DNA from: Streptomyces pseudovenezuelae
GTDB lineage: Bacteria; Actinomycetota; Actinomycetes; Streptomycetales; Streptomycetaceae
Assembly (NCBI RefSeq): GCF_029892565.1
Contig: NZ_JARXVH010000006.1
Span: 582,572-646,571, forward strand
Direction: 5' to 3'
DNA: 64,000 nucleotides
The number at the start of each line of letters is the position of its first letter. Position 1 is the stretch's first letter. A program made the translations under genes and the position numbers. A model generated the notes under the pieces. That model was given only the letters and a program-made list of their open reading frames with translations. It ran no database searches and was not told where the DNA came from. Positions 26,665 through 34,710 of the stretch are shown here, one piece after another.

Positions 26665-27808
26665 GGCCGCCTCCCAGTCGCTCCAGGACCCACTCGTGGA
26701 AGATCCCGATGTGGTGCTCGTTGGGAACCAGCACACCACCCTTGCGGTACGCCCGCGATGTCATGGCGGGCTGCGTTCGTTCACAGGCCTCGAAATCCTG
26801 TTCGTTCACCCTGTGGAACAGCTCCACCGACTTCGAGACATCCGCCCCCGACGCGACGACCTCCGGCGCGTACAGCCAGTCGCACTCGACGACCGTGCGG
26901 TCCTCGGCCAGCGGGAACATGCGGTGCAGTATGACGTGGTCCGGTACGAGGTTGATGAAGACCGTCGGCTTCACCGTCATGGCGTAATAGCGCCGGTCCT
27001 GGTCCGCGGAGACCTGGGGCAGCTTCGCGAAGCCCTCGCTGCCGTCGACCGTGAAGCCCTTGACCTCCGCGCCGAACTCGGCGCCGTGGCCCACGTAGTA
27101 CTGGGCGGCGTATCCCTCGGCGAACTCCGGGAGCACGTCGGTGAGTTCGGGGTGGATCGTCGCGCAGTGGTAGCACTCCATGAAGTTCTCGACGATCAGC
27201 TTCCAGTTCGCCTTCACGTCGTACGTGATGCGCTTGCCCAGCGCCAGGTTCTCGGTGCCGTAGTGCTCGATCGCGGCCGGGTCGCCGAGCCGTTCCACGG
27301 CCGCGTGCGTGACCGTCTCCTCGAAGGAGGGCGGTTCGTCCGCCAGGCACACCCAGGCGTAGCCGAGCCACTCCCGTAGCGATACCTTGATCAACCCGTA
27401 CTCGACCCGATCAACATCGGGCATCTTGATCAAGTTGGGTGCGGCGATCAATTTGCCGTCGAGGTCGTACGTCCATGCGTGGTACGGACACTGCAGGCTG
27501 CGCCGGACCTCGCCGGCCTCCTCCATGCACAGTCGGGCCCCGCGATGGCGGCAGATGTTGAGGAACGCGCGCAGCTCACCCTTGCGGGTCCGGGTGATGA
27601 TCACGTTCTCGCGGCCCACCTGGACGGTCCGGAACGCGCCGGGCTTGTCCAGGTCGTCGCTGCGGACGGCGCAGAACCACATCGACTCGAACAGGTGCTC
27701 CTGCTCCTGCCGGAAGATCTCCGGGTCGGTGTAGTAGTGCCCGGGGAGGGTGGAGATCAGGCTGGGGGAGTCGGGGAGGGGGACGGGGGACATCGGGATC
27801 GTCGTCAC
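26657..27808 (-). CDS. Rieske non-heme iron oxygenase, glycine betaine monooxygenase-like
   Basis: The 383-aa protein is an oxygenase alpha subunit. The Rieske [2Fe-2S] ligands are in CRHRG and CPYHAW (about residues 90-115), and the mononuclear iron site lies in ENFMECYHCATIHPE. Family relatives include GbcA/BmoA, which demethylates glycine betaine to dimethylglycine with release of formaldehyde, and plant choline monooxygenase. The surrounding genes fit the GbcA role. Electrons would come from a reductase; no GbcB-type fused reductase is adjacent, but a Rieske ferredoxin and a ferredoxin reductase lie divergently at 34.3-35.9 kb. The GTG start at 27808 has GAGGAG upstream. Substrate assignment is by context. 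Confidence 0.85.
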   Translation of the reverse strand: MTTIPMSPVPLPDSPSLISTLPGHYYTDPEIFRQEQEHLFESMWFCAVRSDDLDKPGAFRTVQVGRENVIITRTRKGELRAFLNICRHRGARLCMEEAGEVRRSLQCPYHAWTYDLDGKLIAAPNLIKMPDVDRVEYGLIKVSLREWLGYAWVCLADEPPSFEETVTHAAVERLGDPAAIEHYGTENLALGKRITYDVKANWKLIVENFMECYHCATIHPELTDVLPEFAEGYAAQYYVGHGAEFGAEVKGFTVDGSEGFAKLPQVSADQDRRYYAMTVKPTVFINLVPDHVILHRMFPLAEDRTVVECDWLYAPEVVASGADVSKSVELFHRVNEQDFEACERTQPAMTSRAYRKGGVLVPNEHHIGIFHEWVLERLGGGHA

Positions 27809-27819
27809 GTGCGTGCTCC

Positions 27820-28974
27820 TCAGGCGGGCGCGGCGGCGAGGCGGGCGGGGTCGAACAGGCCGATGGGGTGCTCGGTGGCACCGGTCAGGGCCAGATCGGC
27901 GAGGATCTCGCCGACGACGGGCACGAACTTGAAGCCGTGCCCGGAGAAACCGCAGGCCACGGTGACCGACTCCGGGTGCGCGGGGTGCCGGGCGATCACG
28001 AAGTGCTCGTCCGGGGTGTTGGAGTACATGCAGGTCGCGGCCTTGAGGAAGGTGCCGGGCAGATCCGGGATGCGGCCGGCCATGTGGTCGGCCATGGCCC
28101 GGATCTCCTCCTCGTGGACGGTCCGGTCGATGGTCTCCGGGGTGGTGACCTCGCCCTTGCGGAAGAAGGCGACCTTCGCGCCGAGTTGGGGGCCGTCGAT
28201 GGACGGGAAGCCGTACACCTGGACGCCGGTCGCGTCCTCCCAGATGTAGATCGGATGCTTCTCGGGGACGAACGCCCCCACCCCGCCCTTGGGTTGGAAC
28301 CAGTACATGACCTGCCGCTCGATGGTGAACGGCACCCCGAGATCGGTCAGCAGCTGCGGTGCCCAGGCGCCCGGGCAGATCACCAGCTGCGCTGCCGTGT
28401 AGGTGTTCTCGGAGGTGTGCACGCGGACGCCGTCCTTGTACGGCTCCCAGCGCGTCATCGGCTCCTCGAAGTGCAGGTCGGCGCCCTGCCGGGTGGCCAG
28501 TTGGAGATGCGCGGCGACCGTGTTCTCGGGCCGCAGCAGACCCGCCTTCTTCTCGAAGAGGGCGACCTCGTCGTCCTTCGGCGCGAGCGTCGGGAAACGG
28601 CGGCGGATCTCCTTGGCGTCCAGCATCTCGTGGGGCAGGTCCCACTGTCGGGCCGAGAGCAGCGAGCCCGAGACGGTCCGCGAGTCGGGGCGGCCGACCA
28701 TCACCCCGCCGGGCAGGATGGCGACCTCGCGGCCGGTGGCCCGGTGCAGGTCCTCGTACAGCTCGTAGGCGCGCAGCAACAGCGGTACGTACGCCGGGTC
28801 CTCGAAGTAGGACTGCCGGGTGATCCGCGAACCGCCGTGGCTGGAGCCGCGGTTGTGGACCGGGCCGAACTTCTCCAGGCCAAGGACGCGGGCGCCGCGC
28901 GCGGACAGGTGGTGGGCGGCGGCGCTGCCCATGCCACCGAGACCGATGACGATCACGTCGTAAGTGGGGGACAC
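27820..28974 (-). CDS. Monomeric sarcosine oxidase (MSOX/MTOX family)
   Basis: The 384-aa flavoenzyme has an N-terminal dinucleotide motif VIVIGLGGMGSAAAHHL and the covalent flavin cysteine C315 in ATCMYSNTPDEH, the same position as in Bacillus monomeric sarcosine oxidase. It would oxidise sarcosine to glycine, formaldehyde and hydrogen peroxide. N-methyltryptophan oxidase is a close relative, but the betaine cluster favours sarcosine. A strong AGGAGG precedes the GTG start. The gene is 11 nt upstream of the Rieske gene and probably in the same transcript. Confidence 0.88.
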   Translation of the reverse strand: MSPTYDVIVIGLGGMGSAAAHHLSARGARVLGLEKFGPVHNRGSSHGGSRITRQSYFEDPAYVPLLLRAYELYEDLHRATGREVAILPGGVMVGRPDSRTVSGSLLSARQWDLPHEMLDAKEIRRRFPTLAPKDDEVALFEKKAGLLRPENTVAAHLQLATRQGADLHFEEPMTRWEPYKDGVRVHTSENTYTAAQLVICPGAWAPQLLTDLGVPFTIERQVMYWFQPKGGVGAFVPEKHPIYIWEDATGVQVYGFPSIDGPQLGAKVAFFRKGEVTTPETIDRTVHEEEIRAMADHMAGRIPDLPGTFLKAATCMYSNTPDEHFVIARHPAHPESVTVACGFSGHGFKFVPVVGEILADLALTGATEHPIGLFDPARLAAAPA

Positions 28975-29009
28975 GGTCTGCCTCCTAAGCAGGTCGAACG
29001 AAGTCCGGT

Positions 29010-29047
29010 GCGGTTCGCCGGCGCCCCGAGGGGGCGCGGGGAACCGC
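29010..29047. repeat. Nested inverted repeat, Streptomyces-type intergenic hairpin
   Basis: An inner stem GCGCCCC/GGGGCGC (29021-29027 and 29031-29037, loop GAG) is enclosed by an outer stem GCGGTTC/GAACCGC (29010-29016 and 29041-29047). The layout and the segment GGGGCGCGGGGAACCGCG resemble a short repeat family I recall in many Streptomyces intergenic regions. Here it lies between dimethylglycine dehydrogenase and sarcosine oxidase and may attenuate or end transcription. Confidence 0.65.
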
Positions 29048-29110
29048 GTGGCCGGCAGCGATGGTGCCGCAGACGATCGACGGCATATCGCGGCACATCC
29101 AGCGGAGCGC

Positions 29111-31561
29111 TCAGCGGCGGATGCGGGTCATCTTCGGGTCGAACAGGGGCTCTTCGGCGACCGTCGCCGGCACCTTCTCGCCGAAGTACTCGATGTGCAC
29201 GGCGGCTCCGGTGGGGAGCACGGGCAGCCAGGCGTACGCGATGCAGCGGCCCAGCGTGTAGCCGTACGAGGCGCTGGTCACGTAGCCGGCGGGGGCGCCG
29301 TCGACGTAGACCGGCTCCTTGCCGAGGACCACGGCGGCAGGGTCGTCGAGGAGGAGCGGGGTCAGCTTGCGGGTGACCGGCGCGTCCGTGAGGGCCTCGC
29401 GGCCGACGAACACCTTGTCCATGCGCACCGCGAAGCCGACGCCCGCCTCGAACGGGTTGTGCTCATCGGTCATGTCGGTGCCCCAGGCGCGGTAACCCTT
29501 CTCCAGGCGAAGTGAGTTGAAGGCGGACCGCCCGGCCGCGATCACGCCGTGTTCCTGGCCGGCCGCCCAGAGCGTGTCCCACAGGCGCAGGCCCAGGTCG
29601 GCGGTGGTGTACAGCTCCCAGCCCAGCTCACCGACGTACGACAGGCGCATGGCGGTGACCGGGATGTGCCCGAGGTACGTCTCCTTCGCGCGGAAGTAGC
29701 CGAAGGCCTCGTGGGAGAAGTCGTCGCGGGTCAGCGGCTGGACGAGGTCGCGGGCGAGGGGGCCCCAGACGCCGATGCAGCAGGTGCCGGAGGTGATGTC
29801 CCTGATGTGCACGCCCTCGGGGGCGTGCCGGGTGAGCCAGTCGAGGTCGGTGGGGGAGTTCGCGCCGACCTGGAATCGGTCCGGGGCGAGGCGGGCCACG
29901 GTGAGGTCGGAGCGGATGCCGCCGGTCTCGTCCAGGAGGAGGGTGTAGGTGACCGCGCCGGGCTTCTTGCGCAGGTTGTTGGTGGTCATGCGGTCGAGGA
30001 AGTCGAGGGCTCCCGGGCCGGTGACCTCCAGGCGGCGCAGCGGGGTCATGTCGTACAGGGCGACATTCTCGCGGGTCGCGCGGGCCTCGGCGGCGGCGAT
30101 GGGGGACCAGTAGCGGGCCGACCAGGCGTCGCGCTCGGGGAGTTCGAGGCCGTCGACGAGCGGGGCGTTGGCCTCGTACCAGTGCGGCCGTTCCCAGCCG
30201 CCGCCCTCCAGGAAGAACGCGCCGAGCTGCTCCTGGCGCGCGTGGAAGGGGCTGACGCGGAGCGGGCGCGGGTTCTCCATCGGTTGGAGGGGATGGAGTA
30301 CGTCGTACACCTCGACGAACTGCTGTGAACCGCGTTCACGGACGTACGACGGTGAACGCTGTGCTTCCTCGAACCGCGTGAGGTCGCACTCGTGCAGGTC
30401 GAGCGAGGGGCGCCCGTCGACCATCCACTCGGCGACGGCCCGTGCGACCCCCGCGGAGTGGGTGACCCAGACCGCCTCGGCCAGCCAGAAGCCCCGCAGG
30501 GTCCGCGACTCCCCGAGGACCGGCATGCCGTCCGGGGTGAAGGAGAAGACGCCGTTGAACCCCTCCTCGATCTCGGCGTACCGCAGCGCCGGGACCAGCC
30601 AACGGCAGTCCTCCCAACTCGGCGCCCAGTCCTCCTCGGTGAACGGAAACGAGGACGGCATGTCCATGTTCCGGGCACGCGCCTCGTCGTACGGCAGCAC
30701 CGCGAACGGGTCGACGGGCAGCGGCCGATGGGCGTAGGAGCCGATGCCGATGCGGTCGGTGTGCTCGCGGAAGTAGAGGTCGCGGTCCTGGAAGCGGAGG
30801 ATCGGCCGGGAGGCCTCGGCCGTGGCCTCGCTCAGCTCGGGGAGCGGCTTCGTCCGGGCGTACTGGTGGGCGAGCGGCTGGAGCGGTACGTCGATGCCGG
30901 CCATGCGTCCGATCACCGGGCCCCAGAAACCGGCCGCGGAGACGACGTGGTCGGCGGGGAAGGTGCCTTGGTCGGTGACGACGGCTTTGATGCGGCCGTC
31001 TTCCTTTTCGATGCCCGTGACCGTGTGGCGTTCCAGGAACCGGGCGCCTCGCTCGGTGGCCCGTTCCATCTGCGCGCGGGACGCGAGCAGGGCCCGGGCC
31101 AGGCCGTCGTCGGGGGTGTGGAAGCCGCCGAGGACGACCGACTCGTCGAGCAGGGGCCACAGTTCCTTGCAGCGGGCGGTGCTCACGACCTCGCCGCGGA
31201 TGCCCCAGGCGGCCGCGTAGCCGGCCCGGCGGTGCAGGTCGGCGAGGCGTTCCGGGGTGGTGGCCAGTTCCAGGCCGCCGACCTGGTTGAAGCAGGGGAC
31301 GCCGTCGACTTCGAGCGAACCGAACTTCTCGACCGTGTACTTGGCGAACTCGGCGAGGGTCTTGGAGGGGCTGGTCTGGAAGACGAGTCCGGGCGCGTGC
31401 GAGGTGGAGCCGCCGGGGGCGGGCAGGGGGCCCTGTTCGAGGACGGTGACGTCGGTCCAGCCGCGGGCGGTCAGTTCGTCGGCGAGCGAGCAGCCGACGA
31501 TGCCGGCGCCGATGACGACGACACGGGGACCGTGCGGGCGGGTTTCGGGCGTGCTGGACAT
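29111..31561 (-). CDS. Dimethylglycine/sarcosine dehydrogenase, FAD domain fused to GcvT domain
   Basis: The 816-aa protein combines a DAO-type FAD domain (about 12-370, with VVVIGAGIVGCSLADEL), a linker (FAO_M-like, about 370-425) and a C-terminal aminomethyltransferase/GcvT domain (about 430-810). H55 in GGSTSHAPGLVF matches the histidine that carries covalent FAD in Arthrobacter dimethylglycine oxidase. These enzymes demethylate N,N-dimethylglycine, or sarcosine, and pass the one-carbon unit to tetrahydrofolate in the GcvT domain. With betaine demethylation genes next to it, dimethylglycine to sarcosine is the likely step. Length is as expected (about 830 aa in relatives). Confidence 0.88.
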   Translation of the reverse strand: MSSTPETRPHGPRVVVIGAGIVGCSLADELTARGWTDVTVLEQGPLPAPGGSTSHAPGLVFQTSPSKTLAEFAKYTVEKFGSLEVDGVPCFNQVGGLELATTPERLADLHRRAGYAAAWGIRGEVVSTARCKELWPLLDESVVLGGFHTPDDGLARALLASRAQMERATERGARFLERHTVTGIEKEDGRIKAVVTDQGTFPADHVVSAAGFWGPVIGRMAGIDVPLQPLAHQYARTKPLPELSEATAEASRPILRFQDRDLYFREHTDRIGIGSYAHRPLPVDPFAVLPYDEARARNMDMPSSFPFTEEDWAPSWEDCRWLVPALRYAEIEEGFNGVFSFTPDGMPVLGESRTLRGFWLAEAVWVTHSAGVARAVAEWMVDGRPSLDLHECDLTRFEEAQRSPSYVRERGSQQFVEVYDVLHPLQPMENPRPLRVSPFHARQEQLGAFFLEGGGWERPHWYEANAPLVDGLELPERDAWSARYWSPIAAAEARATRENVALYDMTPLRRLEVTGPGALDFLDRMTTNNLRKKPGAVTYTLLLDETGGIRSDLTVARLAPDRFQVGANSPTDLDWLTRHAPEGVHIRDITSGTCCIGVWGPLARDLVQPLTRDDFSHEAFGYFRAKETYLGHIPVTAMRLSYVGELGWELYTTADLGLRLWDTLWAAGQEHGVIAAGRSAFNSLRLEKGYRAWGTDMTDEHNPFEAGVGFAVRMDKVFVGREALTDAPVTRKLTPLLLDDPAAVVLGKEPVYVDGAPAGYVTSASYGYTLGRCIAYAWLPVLPTGAAVHIEYFGEKVPATVAEEPLFDPKMTRIRR

Positions 31562-31651
31562 GCCCCTCCTTGCCGGGGTGGGGGTGAACGCGCTGGGGGA
31601 GTGGTCGGGGGTGGGGTGAGGTGAAGCGCGGGATGGGGTGAAGCGAGGAGC

Positions 31652-31694
31652 GGGGCGGGGCTTGGGGCGGGGCTTGGGGGTCAGGGGACGGGGC
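31652..31694 (+). other. G-run cluster, possible G-quadruplex
   Basis: Seven runs of four or five G lie within 43 nt, containing two copies of CGGGGCTTGGGG. It fills the gap between the mycothiol-dependent dehydrogenase and the dimethylglycine dehydrogenase genes. The run is on the strand that is template for these genes. G4 formation is plausible from the pattern but untested. Confidence 0.45.
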
Positions 31695-31707
31695 GTTCAG
31701 ACGGTGT

Positions 31708-32793
31708 TCACAGGACGACCACCGAGCGCAGCACCTCGCCCCGGTGCATCTTGGCGAACGCCTCCTCGACCTGGTCGAGGGCGATCGTCTCGGACACGAA
31801 CGCGTTGAGGTCGAGGAGCCCGTACAGGTACTGGTCGATGAGATAGGGGAAGTCGCGGCTCGGCAGACAGTCGCCGTACCAGGACGACTTGATGGCGCCG
31901 CCGCGCGAGAAGACGTCGATCAGGGGGAGCTCGACCTTCATCTCGGGGGAGGGGACGCCGACTTGGACGAGCAGTCCCGCGTGGTCGCGCATGTAGAAGG
32001 CCTGGGTGAAGGTCTCCGGGCGGCCCACGGCGTCGATCGCGATGTCGACGCCGTGTCCGTCGGTGAGTGCGCGGACGGCCTCGATCGGGTCCGTGCCACG
32101 GGAGTTGACGGTGTGCGTGGCGCCGAACTTCTCCGCCTGGTCGAGTTTCCTGTCGTCGATGTCGACGGCGATGACCTTCATCGCGCCGTTGAGACAGGCG
32201 CCCGCGATGGCCGCGTTGCCGACGCCGCCGCAGCCGATGACGGCGACCGAGTCACCGCGCCCGACGTTGCCGGTGTTGACCGCGGCGCCGTAGCCGGCCA
32301 TCACACCGCAGCCGATGAGGCCCGCGGCCTCGGGTCGTGCCGCCGGGTCGATCTTCACCGCCTGCCCGGCCGCGACCAGCGTCTTCTCGGCGAAGGCACC
32401 GATGCCGAGGGCGTTGCTGAGCGGGGTGCCGTCGAGCAGGGTCATCGGCTGGGTGGCGTTGCGGGAGTCGAAGCAGTACCAGGGGCGGCCTCGGCGACAG
32501 GAGCGACAACTGCCGCAGGGGGCGCGCCAGGCGAGCACGACGTAGTCGCCGGGGGCGAGATCGGTGACGCCGTCGCCGACCGCCTCGATCGTGCCGGCCG
32601 CCTCGTGGCCCAGCAGGAAGGGGAAGTCGTCGTTGATCGCGCCCTCCCGATAGTGCAGATCCGTGTGGCAGACACCGCAGGCCTGGACGGCGACGAGGAC
32701 CTCTCCGGGACCGGGGTCGGGAACGACGATCGTCTGCACCTCGACGGGTGCGCCCTTTTTGACAGCGACTACGGCACGGACCTCGTGGGGCAC
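31708..32793 (-). CDS. mscR: S-(hydroxymethyl)mycothiol dehydrogenase (mycothiol-dependent formaldehyde dehydrogenase)
   Basis: The 361-aa protein is a zinc-dependent medium-chain dehydrogenase. The catalytic zinc ligands are in CGVCHTDLHY and GHEAAG, structural zinc cysteines occur in CGSCRSCRRGRPWYC, and the NAD site is VIGCGGVGNAA. The sequence has the features of actinobacterial MscR/AdhE2, which oxidises the adduct of formaldehyde with mycothiol. Formaldehyde is released when betaine, dimethylglycine and sarcosine are demethylated, so it is at home in this cluster. I chose the GTG at 32793 (GAGGAG upstream), giving the family length; the longer frame from 32865 runs through the promoter. 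Confidence 0.88.
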   Translation of the reverse strand: MPHEVRAVVAVKKGAPVEVQTIVVPDPGPGEVLVAVQACGVCHTDLHYREGAINDDFPFLLGHEAAGTIEAVGDGVTDLAPGDYVVLAWRAPCGSCRSCRRGRPWYCFDSRNATQPMTLLDGTPLSNALGIGAFAEKTLVAAGQAVKIDPAARPEAAGLIGCGVMAGYGAAVNTGNVGRGDSVAVIGCGGVGNAAIAGACLNGAMKVIAVDIDDRKLDQAEKFGATHTVNSRGTDPIEAVRALTDGHGVDIAIDAVGRPETFTQAFYMRDHAGLLVQVGVPSPEMKVELPLIDVFSRGGAIKSSWYGDCLPSRDFPYLIDQYLYGLLDLNAFVSETIALDQVEEAFAKMHRGEVLRSVVVL

Positions 32794-32845
32794 GACCAAG
32801 CTCCTCTGCTGTTGCGCAGTGCACGATGGGTTGCGCGATGAGGAA

Positions 32846-32875
32846 CATATTGAGAACGCCGTCATGGAGCCGTCA
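32846..32875 (-). promoter_or_regulatory. Candidate promoter for mscR and the betaine genes
   Basis: On the minus strand TTGACG (32870-32875) and CAATAT (32846-32851) are separated by 18 bp, a reasonable sigma-70-like pair, 53 bp before the mscR start codon. Direct repeats of TTGCGC follow in the leader and could be regulator contacts. It is a prediction from spacing and hexamers only. Confidence 0.45.
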
Positions 32876-33029
32876 AGAGGTGGGCGTTAAGCCTTGGCAA
32901 AAGGAACAGGGCGGCCGAAATCTGCCGGATACACAGCAGCGCGGGACCAGGAGATTCCGGTCCCGCGCCGCTGATCGGCTCTCGTACGTGTCTGTCCCGG
33001 GGGCGACTGCGTGTCTGTCTCGGGGTCGG

Positions 33030-33860
33030 TCAGAAGCCGTACCCCATACGGCGGGACAGGTCGGCCCCCGCCGCCACCGTGCGCTTGGCCACCTCCGGCA
33101 CCCGGTCGCCGCCCAGCCGGTACATCGGCCCCGAGACACTGAGCGCGGCGATGACCTTGCCGTCGTGCGCGCGGATCGGGACCGCCACCGCGGTGAGCCC
33201 CAGCTCCAGCTCCTCGATGGTGAGCCCGTAGCCCTGCTCGACCACCGCCTCCAACTCGCCGCGCAGCGCCGACGACCCGGTGATGGTGCGCTCGGTGAAG
33301 CGCGGCAGGGAGCGGGCTAGCAGACCCTCGCGCAGGGTGGGCGACATGTGCGCGAGCAGCACCTTTCCGCTGGAGGTCGCGTGCAGAGGGGTGCGCCGGC
33401 CGAGCCAGTTCTGCGCGGTCACGGACGCGGTGCCGCGGGCCTGCATGATGTTGACGGCCGCGTCTTCGTCGAGGACTGCGATGTTCACGGTCTCGCCCAG
33501 CTCGTCGGCGAGTTCCCGGCACACCGGGACGCCCTCCTGCGAGATGTCCAGGCGCACTGCCGCCGCCCCCGCCAGGCGTAGTACACCCGCCCCCAGGTAG
33601 TACTTGCCGCGGTCCTTGGCCTGGGCGACCAGGCCGCGGTTCTCCAGGACGCCGAGCAGTCGGAAGGCGGTGGACTTGTGCACGTCCAGCTCGTCGGCGA
33701 TCTCGGTGACGCCCGCCTCTCCGTGCCGGGCCAGGATCTCCAGCACGCTCACGGCACGGTCCACCGACTGGACGGCGCTGGCCGTGCCTCTGCCGCTCTG
33801 CTTCTCGGAGTTTCCGAAGGGCTCCTCGCCACGGTCAGCCTGCTTCTGCGTACGGGTCAT
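33030..33860 (-). CDS. IclR-family regulator of the betaine cluster
   Basis: The 276-aa protein has an N-terminal winged helix (about 25-90, with VTEIADELDVHKSTAFRLLGVL) and a C-terminal effector domain (LHATSSGKVLLA and GLTAVAVPIRAHDGKVIAALSVSGP are IclR signatures). It precedes the mscR-to-betA genes on the same strand and is divergent from the Rieske ferredoxin and reductase genes. Regulation of choline/betaine demethylation is the natural inference. Upstream it carries a 13-bp motif identical to one in front of the other IclR gene at 44.3 kb. Effector and sign of control are unknown. Confidence 0.88.
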   Translation of the reverse strand: MTRTQKQADRGEEPFGNSEKQSGRGTASAVQSVDRAVSVLEILARHGEAGVTEIADELDVHKSTAFRLLGVLENRGLVAQAKDRGKYYLGAGVLRLAGAAAVRLDISQEGVPVCRELADELGETVNIAVLDEDAAVNIMQARGTASVTAQNWLGRRTPLHATSSGKVLLAHMSPTLREGLLARSLPRFTERTITGSSALRGELEAVVEQGYGLTIEELELGLTAVAVPIRAHDGKVIAALSVSGPMYRLGGDRVPEVAKRTVAAGADLSRRMGYGF

Positions 33861-33965
33861 GGGTCAACTCTCACCACCTGACGGCCATCTTTGGGCCGCA
33901 TCTTCGGGAAACCCTTGACGCGACGGTTGTCCCGACCGGATTCTGTTGCGCATGGCGCGGGTTCG

Positions 33966-33978
33966 TGCGCTATACGAA
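33966..33978 (-). promoter_or_regulatory. IclR upstream motif, copy C
   Basis: TGCGCTATACGAA is identical over 13 bp to the site in front of the second IclR gene (44362-44374). On the minus strand it reads TTCGTATAGCGCA and contains a -10-like TATAGC facing the IclR gene, so it may be both promoter element and operator. Confidence 0.55.
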
Positions 33979-34109
33979 ACTTCATGTTACCGAAGCGTCC
34001 GATCCTCGTCAGGGGGCCGGACCGCCCGGACCTGTGAAGGTCCGGCACATCCCGGCCGCCGGACCGAAGACGCCCCGGCACCCGCCGAACCGCCGTGCCG
34101 CATCCGGCC

Positions 34110-34211
34110 CGGCGCCCGCATCACCGCCGGACCGAGCGTGACCCGGCGCGCGCTTCACCGCCGGGCCGAGCCTGACCCGGCGCCCGCATCGCCGCCGGGC
34201 CGACGAAGGTC
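34110..34211. repeat. Three tandem copies of a 34-bp repeat
   Basis: Copies occupy 34110-34143, 34144-34177 and 34178-34211. Each begins CGGCGC and contains the core CACCGCCGG or CGCCGCCGG followed by a CCGA segment. The third copy diverges at its end. A degenerate related segment precedes them. There are no spacers, so it is a minisatellite-like array. Confidence 0.7.
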
Positions 34212-34310
34212 CGCACTCCTGAAAACGCACTCCCGAACCGCACTCCTGATCCGCATCCGCCAGGACCACACAGGTCCCGGACCGAGTGTCCCGGACCGAG
34301 AGGGGGGCCC

Positions 34311-34634
34311 GTGATTCCCGTCTGCCGCCTCGAAGACCTCCCCCAGGGCGAGTCCGTCCGCGTCGAGACGAGCCCGCCCGTCGCGGTGTTCCGCACCGAC
34401 GAGGGCGAGTTGTACGCCATCGACGACACCTGCACCCACCAGGACGCGTCTCTCTCCGAGGGCTGGCTGGAGGGGTGTCTGGTCGAATGCCCGCTGCACG
34501 CCGCTTCATTCGATCTCCGTACCGGGCAGCCGACCTGCCTCCCGGCCCGGCGCCCCGTCCGCACCCACCGCGTCACCGTGGACGACGGTGTCGTCCACGT
34601 CCACCTCGCCGCGCAGGAGGGCACCGCCGCATGA
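34311..34634 (+). CDS. Rieske-type ferredoxin
   Basis: The 107-aa protein is a small soluble Rieske ferredoxin. The iron-sulfur ligands are in CTHQDASLSEG and CPLHAASFD, with the usual 16-17 residue separation. Such proteins carry electrons from a flavoprotein reductase to a Rieske oxygenase. The next gene is a ferredoxin reductase, and a Rieske oxygenase lies 6.5 kb away, so these probably form one three-component system for betaine demethylation. The start is GTG with a GGGGGGCCC stretch ahead. Its end overlaps a small coupled frame leading to the reductase. Confidence 0.88.
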   Translation: MIPVCRLEDLPQGESVRVETSPPVAVFRTDEGELYAIDDTCTHQDASLSEGWLEGCLVECPLHAASFDLRTGQPTCLPARRPVRTHRVTVDDGVVHVHLAAQEGTAA

Positions 34635-34710
34635 ACACCCCGAACGCGTGGCGTACGACGGCTTCGTACGCGCCGGCGTCCCCACGGACGTCCGAGAGGA
34701 GCCGTGCCGC

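Larger units (their letters stand above)
33861..34310. other. 450-nt intergenic region with tandem repeats
   Basis: No gene is supported. The left end holds the IclR upstream motif near 33966-33978. The middle has three 34-bp tandem repeats (34110-34211), followed by about four short repeats of the form CGCACTCCTGAWC (34212-34261). The plus-strand ferredoxin gene begins at the right end. The repeats are GC-rich and not CRISPR-like. Confidence 0.6.

Noticed and set aside
23563..26934. An 1123-aa plus-strand open frame opposite the permease and aldehyde dehydrogenase
   Set aside because: The minus-strand genes there have clear families and binding sites; this frame spans several of them and an intergenic gap.
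34110..34211. Possible CRISPR array
   Set aside because: The 34-bp units are directly adjacent with no spacers, units diverge, and no cas genes are present.
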